A stretch of DNA of 64,000 bases from Algoriphagus machipongonensis. GTDB lineage: Bacteria; Bacteroidota; Bacteroidia; Cytophagales; Cyclobacteriaceae. The translations under genes and the position numbers were made by a program. Where the stretch lies: the NCBI RefSeq assembly GCF_000166275.1, contig NZ_CM001023.1:3661001-3725000 (forward strand), in the 5' to 3' direction. Below, piece after piece: positions 17,663 through 25,313 of the stretch (within the stretch, counting starts at the first letter, position 1; each line of letters opens with the position of its first letter). The notes beneath the pieces are model-generated. The model saw only the letters and a program-made list of their open reading frames with translations, was not told the origin of the DNA and did no database searches.

Positions 17663-17737
17663 GTAAATTTGGGGTTAATAAGGCTATAAAAGTAATAAGA
17701 ATCGCTTAGCTTAGGAATACTAAAAACCAACCAACAC

Positions 17738-18250
17738 ATGAATTTAAAACAAATACTTGTCGCATTGGCAATTTCGTTTTGCCTTCCTTTCATTGCTCAG
17801 GCACAAAGCCCAGAAGAAAAAATTAAAGCATTGGGACTAGAACTACCTGAAGTGGGTACTCCAATGGGAACTTATGTAAAATGGAGACAAGTGGGAAACA
17901 CACTTTATTTAGCTGGAAATGGACCTGATGTTTTTGGAAAAGTAGGTGCAGATCTCACCGTGGAAGAAGGTTACCAAGCCGCTAGAGAAACTGGAATCGA
18001 AATCCTGGCAGTGCTCAAAGCAGCTACAGGAGGTGACCTAAGCCGAATCAAGCAATTTGTAAAAGTCCTGGGAATGGTAAATTCTGCACCTGATTTCACC
18101 AAGCATCCTGCTGTAATCAATGGCTTTTCAGACTTGATGGTAGAAGTTTTTGGAGAAGCTGGGAAACACGCCCGATCCGCAGTAGGCGTTGCTGCTTTGC
18201 CTAATGATATCGCAGTGGAGATTGAGGTAATCGTCGAACTGAAAGACTAA
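17738..18250 (+). CDS. RidA/YjgF family protein with signal peptide
   Basis: 170 residues. A cleavable signal peptide (1-22, PFIAQAQ) precedes a YjgF-YER057c-UK114 domain of the YjgF-like subgroup (LELPEVGTPMGTYVKWRQVGNTLYLAG...). RidA enzymes hydrolyse reactive enamine/imines; the export signal and absence of an obvious conserved active-site Arg in the usual C-terminal motif suggest a divergent periplasmic member. Convergent with ogt, sharing a terminator hairpin. Confidence 0.85.
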   Translation: MNLKQILVALAISFCLPFIAQAQSPEEKIKALGLELPEVGTPMGTYVKWRQVGNTLYLAGNGPDVFGKVGADLTVEEGYQAARETGIEILAVLKAATGGDLSRIKQFVKVLGMVNSAPDFTKHPAVINGFSDLMVEVFGEAGKHARSAVGVAALPNDIAVEIEVIVELKD

Positions 18251-18252
18251 AC

Positions 18253-18720
18253 TCAAAACAAGCTTTGCTGTACTGGAAATCCTTCTATCTCCAGCAAAGC
18301 TTGTTTTCTTTCCAAGCCTCCTGCATAGCCAGTCAGTTTCCCATCCGTCCCGATAATTCGATGACAAGGCACAATCACTAAAACAGGATTGGCGCCAATG
18401 GCAGCACCGACAGCTCGGATTGCAGCTACATTCCCAAGCTTTTGCGATAGCTTCATATAAGTGGTTGTCTGTCCAAAAGGGATTTCATTCACCGCCTTCC
18501 AGACACTTTTTTGAAAATCCGTGCCTTCTAACTCAAGAGGAAGATCAAAAGATTTCCTCTTTCCGGACAAGTATTCATCCAGTTGATGCTTCACCTCTTT
18601 GGCCATTCCTTGCAAGGGTTCTTCACTCAAAGCATCTTGGGTAAATTGAAGTCGGGTGAGTTTTTCATCTTGAATTTCCAAGAGGACATTTCCTAGTGAG
18701 GTAACTATTATTGGCATCAA
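18253..18720 (-). CDS. ogt: Methylated-DNA-[protein]-cysteine S-methyltransferase
   Basis: 155 residues. Repairs O6-alkylguanine by irreversible transfer of the alkyl group to Cys. The active-site sequence VIVPCHRIIG and the helix-turn-helix region (IPFGQTTTYMKLSQKLGN, AIRAVGAAIGANP) are intact. No Ada regulatory domain, so this is the stand-alone Ogt/Mgt form. Its proximity to the SOS-like genes (S24 repressor, dinB, dnaE2) gives a DNA-damage neighbourhood, but it lacks the palindromic operator seen at dinB. Confidence 0.95.
   Translation of the reverse strand: MMPIIVTSLGNVLLEIQDEKLTRLQFTQDALSEEPLQGMAKEVKHQLDEYLSGKRKSFDLPLELEGTDFQKSVWKAVNEIPFGQTTTYMKLSQKLGNVAAIRAVGAAIGANPVLVIVPCHRIIGTDGKLTGYAGGLERKQALLEIEGFPVQQSLF
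18255..18307. terminator. long inverted repeat between RidA and ogt
   Basis: AAAACAAGCTTTGCTG (18255-18270) is perfectly complementary to 18292-18307. The 16-bp stem has A residues on one side and T residues on the other, fitting a bidirectional terminator. It lies inside the last codons of ogt. Confidence 0.7.
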
Positions 18721-18806
18721 ATAAAAGATTATATGTAAGGTTAATCTATTTCTATTGTATTTCGTCGAGCGAAGTGAGACTTATTTCCAATGTATTATTT
18801 AATCAA

Positions 18807-19502
18807 TCAACTCATCGCCAAGCGATACCTCCAGATTTCTCTCACTTGATCAATTTCCACTTCAAAAGGCGGATAGATCGGATTTGCAGAACAAAGCAAT
18901 AGCTTTTGGTCTGATTGAATACGGTTGTAAGCTAGTTTGAAAGTTACTCCATCCTGCTCGGTGACGATGACATATCGCTCCCCATCCTTTACAGCCAACC
19001 AATCATCCACATACTCACAGACAATCCATGCTCCATCTGGTATCGGCAACATGGAATCTCCATCCACCTGAAATACCCGGTGTTTTTTATCCGTTGGCAA
19101 GAAGGGCAAAGCAAACCTAGGCAACTCAGAAATATATTCTGGATCGGCAAAGCCCGCCAGGTAACTTGCCTTGGCGCGTTGCGAAACCACTTCAATCAAC
19201 TCTCTCCCCTGCTCGTCTACTGTCGTGGCTAAGATACGCAGCTTCCTACCTCGCAGAAATTGATCTGTTTCCAGCAATTCCCGGAGTTTGTATTCCGAAT
19301 ACGAAGTCAAGTCCTCACGCAATAAGATATCCAAAGACACTCCCAGCGCATCCGACAGTTTCACTAAGGTGTCTAGCGGTGGATTGACACTGGACTCATA
19401 CCCTGCGAGCTTAGATCTGGAAATCCCGATCGTCGAAGCCATGATCTCTTGGGTGAGATTTTTTTGTTTTCTAAGGAATTTAATATTGGTATTTAGAGTC
19501 AT
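18807..19502 (-). CDS. LexA-like repressor: XRE helix-turn-helix plus S24 peptidase domain
   Basis: 231 residues. N-terminal XRE helix-turn-helix (about 6-62, LTQEIMASTIGISRSKLAGY). C-terminal S24 domain with Ser150 (VDGDSMLPIPDG) and general base Lys189 (VTFKLAY). Ala116-Gly117 (SYLAGFADPEY) lies 34 residues before the Ser, close to the 35-residue LexA spacing, so RecA-stimulated self-cleavage is plausible. It belongs to the repressor type that accompanies dinB/dnaE2 cassettes in Bacteroidota. The adjacent dinB promoter carries paired palindromes that are its likely target. Its own upstream region is now occupied by hairpin repeats. Confidence 0.9.
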   Translation of the reverse strand: MTLNTNIKFLRKQKNLTQEIMASTIGISRSKLAGYESSVNPPLDTLVKLSDALGVSLDILLREDLTSYSEYKLRELLETDQFLRGRKLRILATTVDEQGRELIEVVSQRAKASYLAGFADPEYISELPRFALPFLPTDKKHRVFQVDGDSMLPIPDGAWIVCEYVDDWLAVKDGERYVIVTEQDGVTFKLAYNRIQSDQKLLLCSANPIYPPFEVEIDQVREIWRYRLAMS

Positions 19503-19520
19503 TTTTTGTCTTTTTATTAA

Positions 19521-19803
19521 AAAAGATAGCTCTTCGAGCAGATAGAAATAAGATAGCCTAAAGGCAGATAATTCAAGATAGAACTTAAGCCAGATGTCAG
19601 GCTGAGCGGAGTCGAAGCCTAGTCCTCGACTCCGCTCGGACTGACCGAAAGCTATCTTAGGAAGCTAAGTTGATTATATCTTACGAATCCTATCTCACCG
19701 AAGGCTTATCTCAGGAGCGAAACGACCTATCATTGCAAAGCATATCTTATCAATAAAAGATAGCCCTGCGGGCAGATAGGTTAAGATAGCCTAAAGACAG
19801 ATG
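19521..19803. repeat. hairpin repeat array 1 (GATA/TATC-spaced modules) with a large REP
   Basis: Modules of small palindromes bounded by GATA or TATC: GATAGCTCTTCGAGCAGATA near 19525, AGATAGCCTAAAGGCAGATA near 19551 and TATCTCACCGAAGGCTTATC near 19691. Within it, 19596-19645 is a larger hairpin (about 18 of 20 pairs: GTCAGGCTGAGCGGAGTCGA against TCGACTCCGCTCGGACTGAC). The array fills the 354-bp gap upstream of the repressor gene. No ORF or promoter was recognised in it. Confidence 0.85.
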
Positions 19804-19856
19804 TTCAAATGATTAGACTTTCTTTTTCGCATCATAACTTATTTTGATTTGCCTAT

Positions 19857-20195
19857 TTAGTGTAATCTTTTCGCGATAAAATGGATTTTACTATACTCTT
19901 CTTCTAAAACTATTTTACGCTCAAATCCCAAATCAATCCAATGCTCAACGCTTTCAGAAAGGGATGCTCTGGCTATATAGTAAAACTTCACTCGGTCAAG
20001 AAAATGGAATCTTGCATACCCTTCAGCGATATTTGCTCCTACCGTGTCTATTGAACTTATCATTTGATCTCCCCAGTTTTTTCGGAGATGATAGTCTAAT
20101 CGCTGATAAATTGACCATGCCTTAGACGATAATCTTCTCGACAATTGATATATCTCAAGTTCCTTTACAGGTATAAATTTCGACTTTGTTTCCAT
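19857..20195 (-). CDS. four helix bundle protein (23S rRNA intervening-sequence / Avd-like family)
   Basis: 112 residues. The pattern EIYQLSRRLSSKAWSIY, RKNWGDQMISSIDTVGANIAEGYAR and FYYIARASLSESVEHWIDL is the classic S23/IVP four helix bundle. Members are encoded within 23S rRNA intervening sequences or as chromosomal accessory genes; one branch acts in diversity-generating retroelements, but no reverse transcriptase or template repeat is present here. It is wedged between hairpin arrays 1 and 2 and so looks inserted between the S24 repressor and dinB. Function unknown. Confidence 0.9.
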   Translation of the reverse strand: METKSKFIPVKELEIYQLSRRLSSKAWSIYQRLDYHLRKNWGDQMISSIDTVGANIAEGYARFHFLDRVKFYYIARASLSESVEHWIDLGFERKIVLEEEYSKIHFIAKRLH

Positions 20196-20226
20196 ATTAT
20201 ATGAGCTATTTAGAAAGTCACACTTA

Positions 20227-20365
20227 CCTCGCCAAAGGCTTATCTCAGGAGCGAAGCGATATCTGATAGCTCTTCAAGCAGATAGAAATAAGATAGCACT
20301 GCAGATATCTGACGAAGCCTATCTTCCCCTATCTCGCCGCAGGCATATCTCGCGAAGCTTATCTT
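20227..20365. repeat. hairpin repeat array 2
   Basis: The same GATA/TATC-bounded modules as array 1: TATCTCAGGAGCGAAGCGAT (20241-20260), GATAGCTCTTCAAGCAGATA near 20265 and TATCTCGCCGCAGGCATATC near 20329. It ends about 60 bp before the dinB operator pair. Confidence 0.8.
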
Positions 20366-20422
20366 TCTCTTTCTGTCAACCTCCTTCAATCTTTTATTTT
20401 CTATACTCAAATATAAAACTTT

Positions 20423-20462
20423 TGTTTAAATTATAAACATTAAAATGTCAATATAATTAACA
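20423..20462. promoter_or_regulatory. paired palindromic operator of dinB
   Basis: Two 17-bp palindromes lie just before the dinB ATG (20468): TGTTTAAATTATAAACA (20423-20439) and TGTCAATATAATTAACA (20446-20462), starts 23 bp apart. The same pair at the same spacing occurs at 28775-28814 upstream of dnaE2. Likely binding sites of the adjacent S24 repressor. Confidence 0.7.
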
Positions 20463-20467
20463 AAAGA

Positions 20468-21658
20468 ATGGAAGCGAAGAGAAGTATCGTACACATGGAT
20501 TTGGACTCCTATTTTGTGTCGGTAGAGCGGTTATTTGACAGCCGACTCAACGGAAAACCTATCCTAATCGGAGGCTCGGGAGATCGTGGCGTAGTGGCTT
20601 CCTGCAGCTATGAGGCGAGGAAGTTTGGGGTGCACTCAGCCATGCCCATGCGCACAGCCCGGCAACTTTGCCCCGAGGCATTGATCATTCGGGGAGATTT
20701 TGAAAAGTATAGCCAAAAATCCCACGAGGTTACCGAGATCATTCGGGAGGAAGTTCCCCTATTTGAAAAATCCTCCATCGACGAGTTCTACATCGACCTA
20801 ACGGGAATGGATCGCTTTTTCGGTTGCTTCAAGCTTTCGCAGCAGATCCGACAGCGTATCATGAAGGAAACAGGATTACCCATTTCTCTAGGGCTTTCAG
20901 AAAACAAAACTGTCTCCAAAGTCGCTACCGGAGAGGCCAAACCCAACAATGAAAAGCAGATTCTATTCGGAGAGGAAAAGCCTTTTCTAGCCCCTCTTTC
21001 CGTACGGAAAATCCCCATGATCGGAGAAAAAACATCGCAAACCCTTTACAACATGGGAGTCAAAAAGGTGCAGACATTGCAGCAAATGCCCGCCGAACTC
21101 CTGCAGGCTACTTTTGGAAAAAATGGAAATATGATCTGGGAAAAAGCCAATGGAATCGATCGCTCTCCGGTCACCCCCTATTCTGAAGCCAAGTCCATCT
21201 CTACCGAAAACACCTTTGAGCAGGACACCATCGATGTGAAAATGCTGGAGGCGACACTGGTGGCTATGTGCGAGCAACTCACAGGAAAACTTCGTCAAAA
21301 CCTACAATTGACCGCCTGCGTGAGTGTAAAGATTCGCTATTCGGATTTTGACACTCATACTGTACAGCAACGTATCCCCTACACCTCGGCGGATCATACG
21401 CTGATTCCATTGGTGAAAGAACTCTTCCGCAAGCTTTATAACCGACGTGTCCTCATCCGTCTGATCGGAGTGCGTTTCAGTTCGCTGGTCTATGGCAACT
21501 ATCAGATCAAACTCTTTGAGGACACCCAAGAGCAGATTAATCTCTACCAAGCCATGGATAAAATCAATGGAAAGTTTGGAGAAAAAACCATCTGCCGAGC
21601 TGTAGGAATGAGCGTGGGAAGAAGGAGGTTCAATCCTTTTAATGGGGTGACTGTTTAA
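20468..21658 (+). CDS. dinB: Y-family DNA polymerase (Pol IV type)
   Basis: 396 residues. Translesion polymerase. Catalytic carboxylates are intact: Asp11 in HMDLDSYF and Asp105-Glu106 in SSIDEFYID, so this is an active DinB rather than a catalytically dead ImuB. The helix-hairpin-helix thumb (VRKIPMIGEKTSQTLYNMGV), little finger domain (about 235-350) and short C-terminal tail are present. No obvious QLxLF-type clamp peptide was seen at the extreme C-terminus. Controlled by the paired palindromes immediately upstream, and functionally linked with the S24 repressor and the DnaE2 polymerase. Confidence 0.95.
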   Translation: MEAKRSIVHMDLDSYFVSVERLFDSRLNGKPILIGGSGDRGVVASCSYEARKFGVHSAMPMRTARQLCPEALIIRGDFEKYSQKSHEVTEIIREEVPLFEKSSIDEFYIDLTGMDRFFGCFKLSQQIRQRIMKETGLPISLGLSENKTVSKVATGEAKPNNEKQILFGEEKPFLAPLSVRKIPMIGEKTSQTLYNMGVKKVQTLQQMPAELLQATFGKNGNMIWEKANGIDRSPVTPYSEAKSISTENTFEQDTIDVKMLEATLVAMCEQLTGKLRQNLQLTACVSVKIRYSDFDTHTVQQRIPYTSADHTLIPLVKELFRKLYNRRVLIRLIGVRFSSLVYGNYQIKLFEDTQEQINLYQAMDKINGKFGEKTICRAVGMSVGRRRFNPFNGVTV

Positions 21659-21716
21659 TAAAAGAGTATTTGAAATTCTATTTCCCATATCCGATATTGC
21701 TCCAAATCCACATAGT

Positions 21717-22295
21717 TTGAAAACAACGCAGCATCTCTTCACCTCCTCACGACTAGGTTTCCGTCTTTGGCAAGATTCTGACCTCGACGTCTTCAGCGCC
21801 ATGAATTCCGACCCGGAAACCATGAAATACTTTGAAAAGCCACTTTCCAAAGACGAGTCAAAAGCGATGATGGAGCGAATGAACAATATGTATAAGGAGA
21901 AAGGCTATTGTTATTTCGCAGTAGATCTGATGAAAACAGGAGAACTAATAGGAATGATTGGGCTGGGCTGGAAAACTTTCAAAGCCGAGTTCACTCCTTG
22001 CGTGGACATAGGATGGAGGATAAGAAAAACATACTGGAACTATGGCTATTCTACCGAAGGAGCAAAACGATGCCTGGAGTATGCAAAGGAGCTTGGAATC
22101 AAGGAAGTCTTATCCCTAGCTTCTTCAGACAACAAAGCCTCGATCAGGGTAATGCAAAAAATCGGAATGGAATATTGGTTGGACTTCGATCATCCAGATC
22201 TAAAAAAATCAAAGCATCTGAATCCTTGTAGTTTGTATCAAATAATACTTGGAAATACAATAGAAATAAACCTCCCTTCGGTCGGTGAAATATAA
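21717..22295 (+). CDS. GNAT family N-acetyltransferase (RimJ/RimL type)
   Basis: 192 residues. Opens SSRLGFRLWQDSDLDVF, has IGMIGLGW, the acetyl-CoA motif IRKTYWNYGYSTEGAKRCLEYA and SLASSDNKASIRVMQKIGM, the acetyltransferase_3 (RimJ/L-like) pattern. No ATG fits; TTG at 21717 is the likely start, 59 nt after dinB, so probably cotranscribed. The last ~16 codons (GNTIEINLPSVGEI) and the stop lie in a 48-bp sequence repeated at 28838-28885, so the native C-terminus has been replaced or extended by repeat DNA. Confidence 0.85.
   Translation: MKTTQHLFTSSRLGFRLWQDSDLDVFSAMNSDPETMKYFEKPLSKDESKAMMERMNNMYKEKGYCYFAVDLMKTGELIGMIGLGWKTFKAEFTPCVDIGWRIRKTYWNYGYSTEGAKRCLEYAKELGIKEVLSLASSDNKASIRVMQKIGMEYWLDFDHPDLKKSKHLNPCSLYQIILGNTIEINLPSVGEI
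22245..22292. repeat. 48-bp direct repeat, left copy
   Basis: Near-identical to 28838-28885 (shared segments ATACTTGGAAATACA, AACCTCCCT, CGGTCGGTGAAATA). It contains a hairpin with tandem GA mismatches around CCTCCCTTCGG. The two copies bracket about 6.5 kb. Confidence 0.85.
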
Positions 22296-22326
22296 TGGAA
22301 TTCAGAAAGATGAAGTCAGAAGTATA

Positions 22327-22584
22327 AAAAAGATAGCTCTGCGAGCAGATAAGTTAAGATAGCCTAAAGGCAGATAGTATTTCGAGTAGCTTATCTCGGG
22401 AGCGTAGCGACTATATCTCGTCGCCTGCCTGCCGAAGGTAGGAAGGCTTATCTCATTTTTAAAAGATAGCTCTGCGAGCAGATAAATCAAGATAGCCTAA
22501 AGGCAGATAGTATTTCGCGTAGCATATCTCAGGAGCATAATGACTATATCTCGCCGGAGGCGTATCTCGGGAGCGTAGCGACCC
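22327..22584. repeat. hairpin repeat array 3, two tandem units of about 133 bp
   Basis: Two tandem copies start with GATAGCTCTGCGAGCAGATA at 22332 and 22465, each followed by AGATAGCCTAAAGGCAGATA, TATCTC-GGGAGCG-type and GCC-GAA-GGC-type hairpin modules. The first unit also carries GCCTGCCTGCCGAAGG. The array occupies the 350-bp gap between the GNAT and ferritin-like genes; short ORFs in it are not credible. Confidence 0.85.
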
Positions 22585-22645
22585 AATAAAAAAGATGCCA
22601 TTCCCAAAAGAAATGACATCTCCCCACCTAACCCAACTATAAAAA

Positions 22646-23464
22646 CTAAGCTAAAAACAAGGAAGCTATACCTAATACCTGATCCTTGTTCAATGGTTCG
22701 TCCCATCCTTCAGAAACTGCCGCGGCATCGATTCCTGTAAGTGATGTAACATCCACTCCACCATGAGTCACATTATCTTCTCCAGCATAAATAGCTTGCG
22801 TAGCTGCAGGAAGAGATCCAATACTTGCATTGGTAATCCAACCTTTTACTGTATCCTGACCTTTTTTCGTTCTCAATCTTCTCACCATAGAAGCATGTCT
22901 CGCCTCAACTGAGTGAATAGATAATGCCGCTGTCAAAACAACATCAGATTCCATCACATTTCCCGCCTGTCCTTTGTAAGCTCTTACTCCAGTATCTTCA
23001 AATGCCTGAGCAAGTGCTAGGAAAGTAGGATAGTCCATAAATGGAGAGAAATTCCCTCCTGCGGTGAAATCAAATTCAGGTTCTGCAACAGGCATTCCAC
23101 CCAGTACATTTCCGATTACCTCTGTTAGGAAGTTGACATGTGCTAACTCATGGTCACGGATTTTTGTGAAAATATTCAGGTCTGCACCGTCAATCACTCC
23201 TGACTCTACTCCCATCTGGTAATACCTGTATTCTAAATGTTCCAGCGTCAAGGCATAATTCAAAACACCTATCAAGCTTTCTGTATCTGCTTTAGCCACT
23301 TTTGGCAAAGCTGTTAAAACTCCCAGTGGAACTGCAGCCATAGCTACCTTCTTACTGAGATCTCCAAACTGGCGGAAGGCCTCTCTTCTGGAGAAAAACA
23401 TATCTTTTTCTTCCGAACTATTCGTGTCCGGGCACATCGTATCAAGCAATTTTAATAAGTTCAT
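22646..23464 (-). CDS. ferritin-like domain protein, exported
   Basis: 272 residues. An N-terminal Arg-Arg-containing leader (FSRREAFRQFGDLSKKVAMA, about 24-60, ending VAKADT) suggests Tat export. The Ferritin_2-type four helix bundle follows: LNYALTLEHLEYRYYQMGV, KIRDHELAHVNFL, ALAQAFEDTGVRAYKGQ and ALSIHSVEARHASMVR, supplying Glu/His ligands for a diiron-type site. Related proteins are called desiccation-associated or ferritin-like; iron or ROS handling in the periplasm is inference. It follows the second ferritin-like gene by 24 bp, an evident operon. Confidence 0.88.
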   Translation of the reverse strand: MNLLKLLDTMCPDTNSSEEKDMFFSRREAFRQFGDLSKKVAMAAVPLGVLTALPKVAKADTESLIGVLNYALTLEHLEYRYYQMGVESGVIDGADLNIFTKIRDHELAHVNFLTEVIGNVLGGMPVAEPEFDFTAGGNFSPFMDYPTFLALAQAFEDTGVRAYKGQAGNVMESDVVLTAALSIHSVEARHASMVRRLRTKKGQDTVKGWITNASIGSLPAATQAIYAGEDNVTHGGVDVTSLTGIDAAAVSEGWDEPLNKDQVLGIASLFLA

Positions 23465-23488
23465 TTCTTCTTGTGGTTAAGGTGAATA

Positions 23489-24193
23489 TTAGCTAGTAGG
23501 TAATTGACTGAAATCAATCGGCGTGGTCACATAAGTGGACGCTGCCGTCAATACTTCAGTAAAATTCAAAGTCCGTTCTAGACCATTTGAGTCTATCAAA
23601 TCATCTCCTGCAAAATCATCCGAACCTGGGTTGATCAAATCTCGAATCGCTGCAGCATGTCTTGCCTCTACAGAGACGATTTTCCCCGCAATCAATAAGT
23701 AATCAACATTCTCAATAAACTGTCCGGCACCATTATAAGCTGCAACTCCTAAATCTTCAAAAGTCTTAGCTGCTCCTAATACAGATGCCCTGTCATTAAA
23801 ATCAATAGAGCTAAAGTCCACTTCTAAATCAGCTATTGCTGCTTCTCCTAACGCTGCTTTGAAAAATTCTCTATGAGCTCTTTCATGCTTTTCTAAATCG
23901 CCCATGATTGTTTTTTCTTCAGCACTCGCGTTGGCAAAATAGCCCCCTGTCATCACTGTCGCGTAAAAAGCCGCTTCCAGCTGCTCTAAAGCATAGGCAT
24001 AATTCAATATACCAATGTCTCCAGAACCCAATTTAACCCCCTCATTCATGGTTGGAGGCATCATATCTTCATCGTCATTACAGCCCATCAAAAGCAATCC
24101 CGCTCCTGCTACAGACATTGTCCCAAATTTCAGGAAGTTTCTCCTGTTTGTATTTGTCACCAGTCCTTTAGGCTTGATCAATTCATTCTTCAT
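23489..24193 (-). CDS. ferritin-like domain lipoprotein (Tat signal)
   Basis: 234 residues. Twin-arginine leader NTNRRNFLKFGTMSVAGAG ends in a lipobox (LLLMGC, Cys38). The ferritin-like bundle follows: LNYAYALEQLEAAFYATVM, DLEKHERAHREFFKAAL, AAKTFEDLGVAAYNGA and KIVSVEARHAAAIRDLI, with the same Glu/His ligand pattern as its operon partner. First gene of the ferritin pair and divergent from the conserved lipoprotein at 24521. Confidence 0.9.
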   Translation of the reverse strand: MKNELIKPKGLVTNTNRRNFLKFGTMSVAGAGLLLMGCNDDEDMMPPTMNEGVKLGSGDIGILNYAYALEQLEAAFYATVMTGGYFANASAEEKTIMGDLEKHERAHREFFKAALGEAAIADLEVDFSSIDFNDRASVLGAAKTFEDLGVAAYNGAGQFIENVDYLLIAGKIVSVEARHAAAIRDLINPGSDDFAGDDLIDSNGLERTLNFTEVLTAASTYVTTPIDFSQLPTS

Positions 24194-24520
24194 TTTAGAT
24201 TGTGTTTAGGTTAATAATCCGGTTTTGTTTTCCATGGAAAAAATGAAACCATATGACCAAAACAGTTTCGGTCGGATGATTTAGAAGGAACTACGAAGTC
24301 TATTGGCCAACTGGATTGAGAAGAATTAAAAAATGATCTTCTTAGTGAAAGAAAAAAAATATTAGTCTCAATAAAATACTATTATTACTGTCTAAAAATC
24401 CAATTTTTTAACTATATTAAGAGCATAAACGATTGACTTACAATCATTTTTGCTTCAGGAACCCGCTAAGGGTAATTAAATTTTTATTTACACACATTTT
24501 TCAAACAAAAATCCAAAATC
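24194..24520. other. 327-bp divergent promoter region
   Basis: A+T-rich region between the ferritin pair (minus) and a lipoprotein (plus). TTGACTTACAATCATTTTTGC (near 24433-24453) is the only promoter-like stretch on the plus strand. No ORF, terminator or operator palindrome was recognised. Confidence 0.35.
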
Positions 24521-25129
24521 ATGAAAAATTATTTTCAAAGTTCGCTTTGTGGGCTGGCAATGGTGCTCACATTGACAGTTCTTGTATCAAGTTGTATTTC
24601 TGATGAAAGTAGTATGGATCAACCATTAGATCCAACCACGAATGTTGAAAAAACGGAGGTCTACCCGGAAGTTTTTTCATTAGAAAACCTCAGAATGGAT
24701 CCCGAAACGCTTAAAATGCTGGCAAACCTACGAGCTGCTACTGCAAAATACCACGACATAGAAGTGGCTATGGAGGATGGGTACGCTCAAGGGTCAGAAT
24801 GTGTCTCTTCTCCTGCTGGAGGTATGGGGTATCATTACGTTAATTTTGCCGCCATGGATGGGGAATATGATCCCACCATGCCAGAAGCATTGCTTTATGA
24901 AATGTCTAAAAATGGACAAATGAAGTTGGTGGGAGTGGAATTTGTTATTGTTAAGGAAGCATGGGATGCAGGAAATGAAATGGTCCCATACTTTGGAATG
25001 CAGGAATTTGACACAGCATTTGACCCTGAACCACTTCCTTTTGATAACTATCAGCTACATATTTGGATCTGGAAAAATAATCCAAGCGGTATTTTCACCA
25101 TGTTTAATCCAAATGTTTCTTGTGAATAG
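24521..25129 (+). CDS. conserved lipoprotein of unknown function
   Basis: 202 residues. Lipoprotein signal with lipobox VSSC (Cys25). The mature part has a helix (LKMLANLRAATAKYHDIEVAMEDGY), then conserved-looking segments GGMGYHYVNF, MPEALLYEM, LVGVEFVIV, YQLHIWIWKNNPSGIF and NPNVSC. Similar proteins occur widely in proteobacteria and Bacteroidota and I know no experimental function. The conserved His and Cys residues suggest metal or haem binding, but that is inference. Divergent from the exported ferritin-like pair. Confidence 0.75.
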   Translation: MKNYFQSSLCGLAMVLTLTVLVSSCISDESSMDQPLDPTTNVEKTEVYPEVFSLENLRMDPETLKMLANLRAATAKYHDIEVAMEDGYAQGSECVSSPAGGMGYHYVNFAAMDGEYDPTMPEALLYEMSKNGQMKLVGVEFVIVKEAWDAGNEMVPYFGMQEFDTAFDPEPLPFDNYQLHIWIWKNNPSGIFTMFNPNVSCE

Positions 25130-25313
25130 AACATTCAAATGAGCATATTAATTAAAGGGTGGAGAAGTCAATCTTCACCCTTTGACTCAAAAAATAAAAT
25201 AAGGTATTTGAAAATCATTTTTCATTATTGAACTTTCAACTTTATATTTTTTAATTCATCCCAAGTGAATTATCTTACCGTCTTATTAGCTATATAGTTT
25301 TAGAAGTCACCCA

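Noticed and set aside
19857..20195. Diversity-generating retroelement accessory (Avd)
   Set aside because: The four helix bundle family fits, but no reverse transcriptase or template/variable repeats are nearby.
22302..22706. Short minus-strand ORFs in the region after the GNAT gene
   Set aside because: They lie in the hairpin array and owe their openness to repeated modules; no protein family resemblance.
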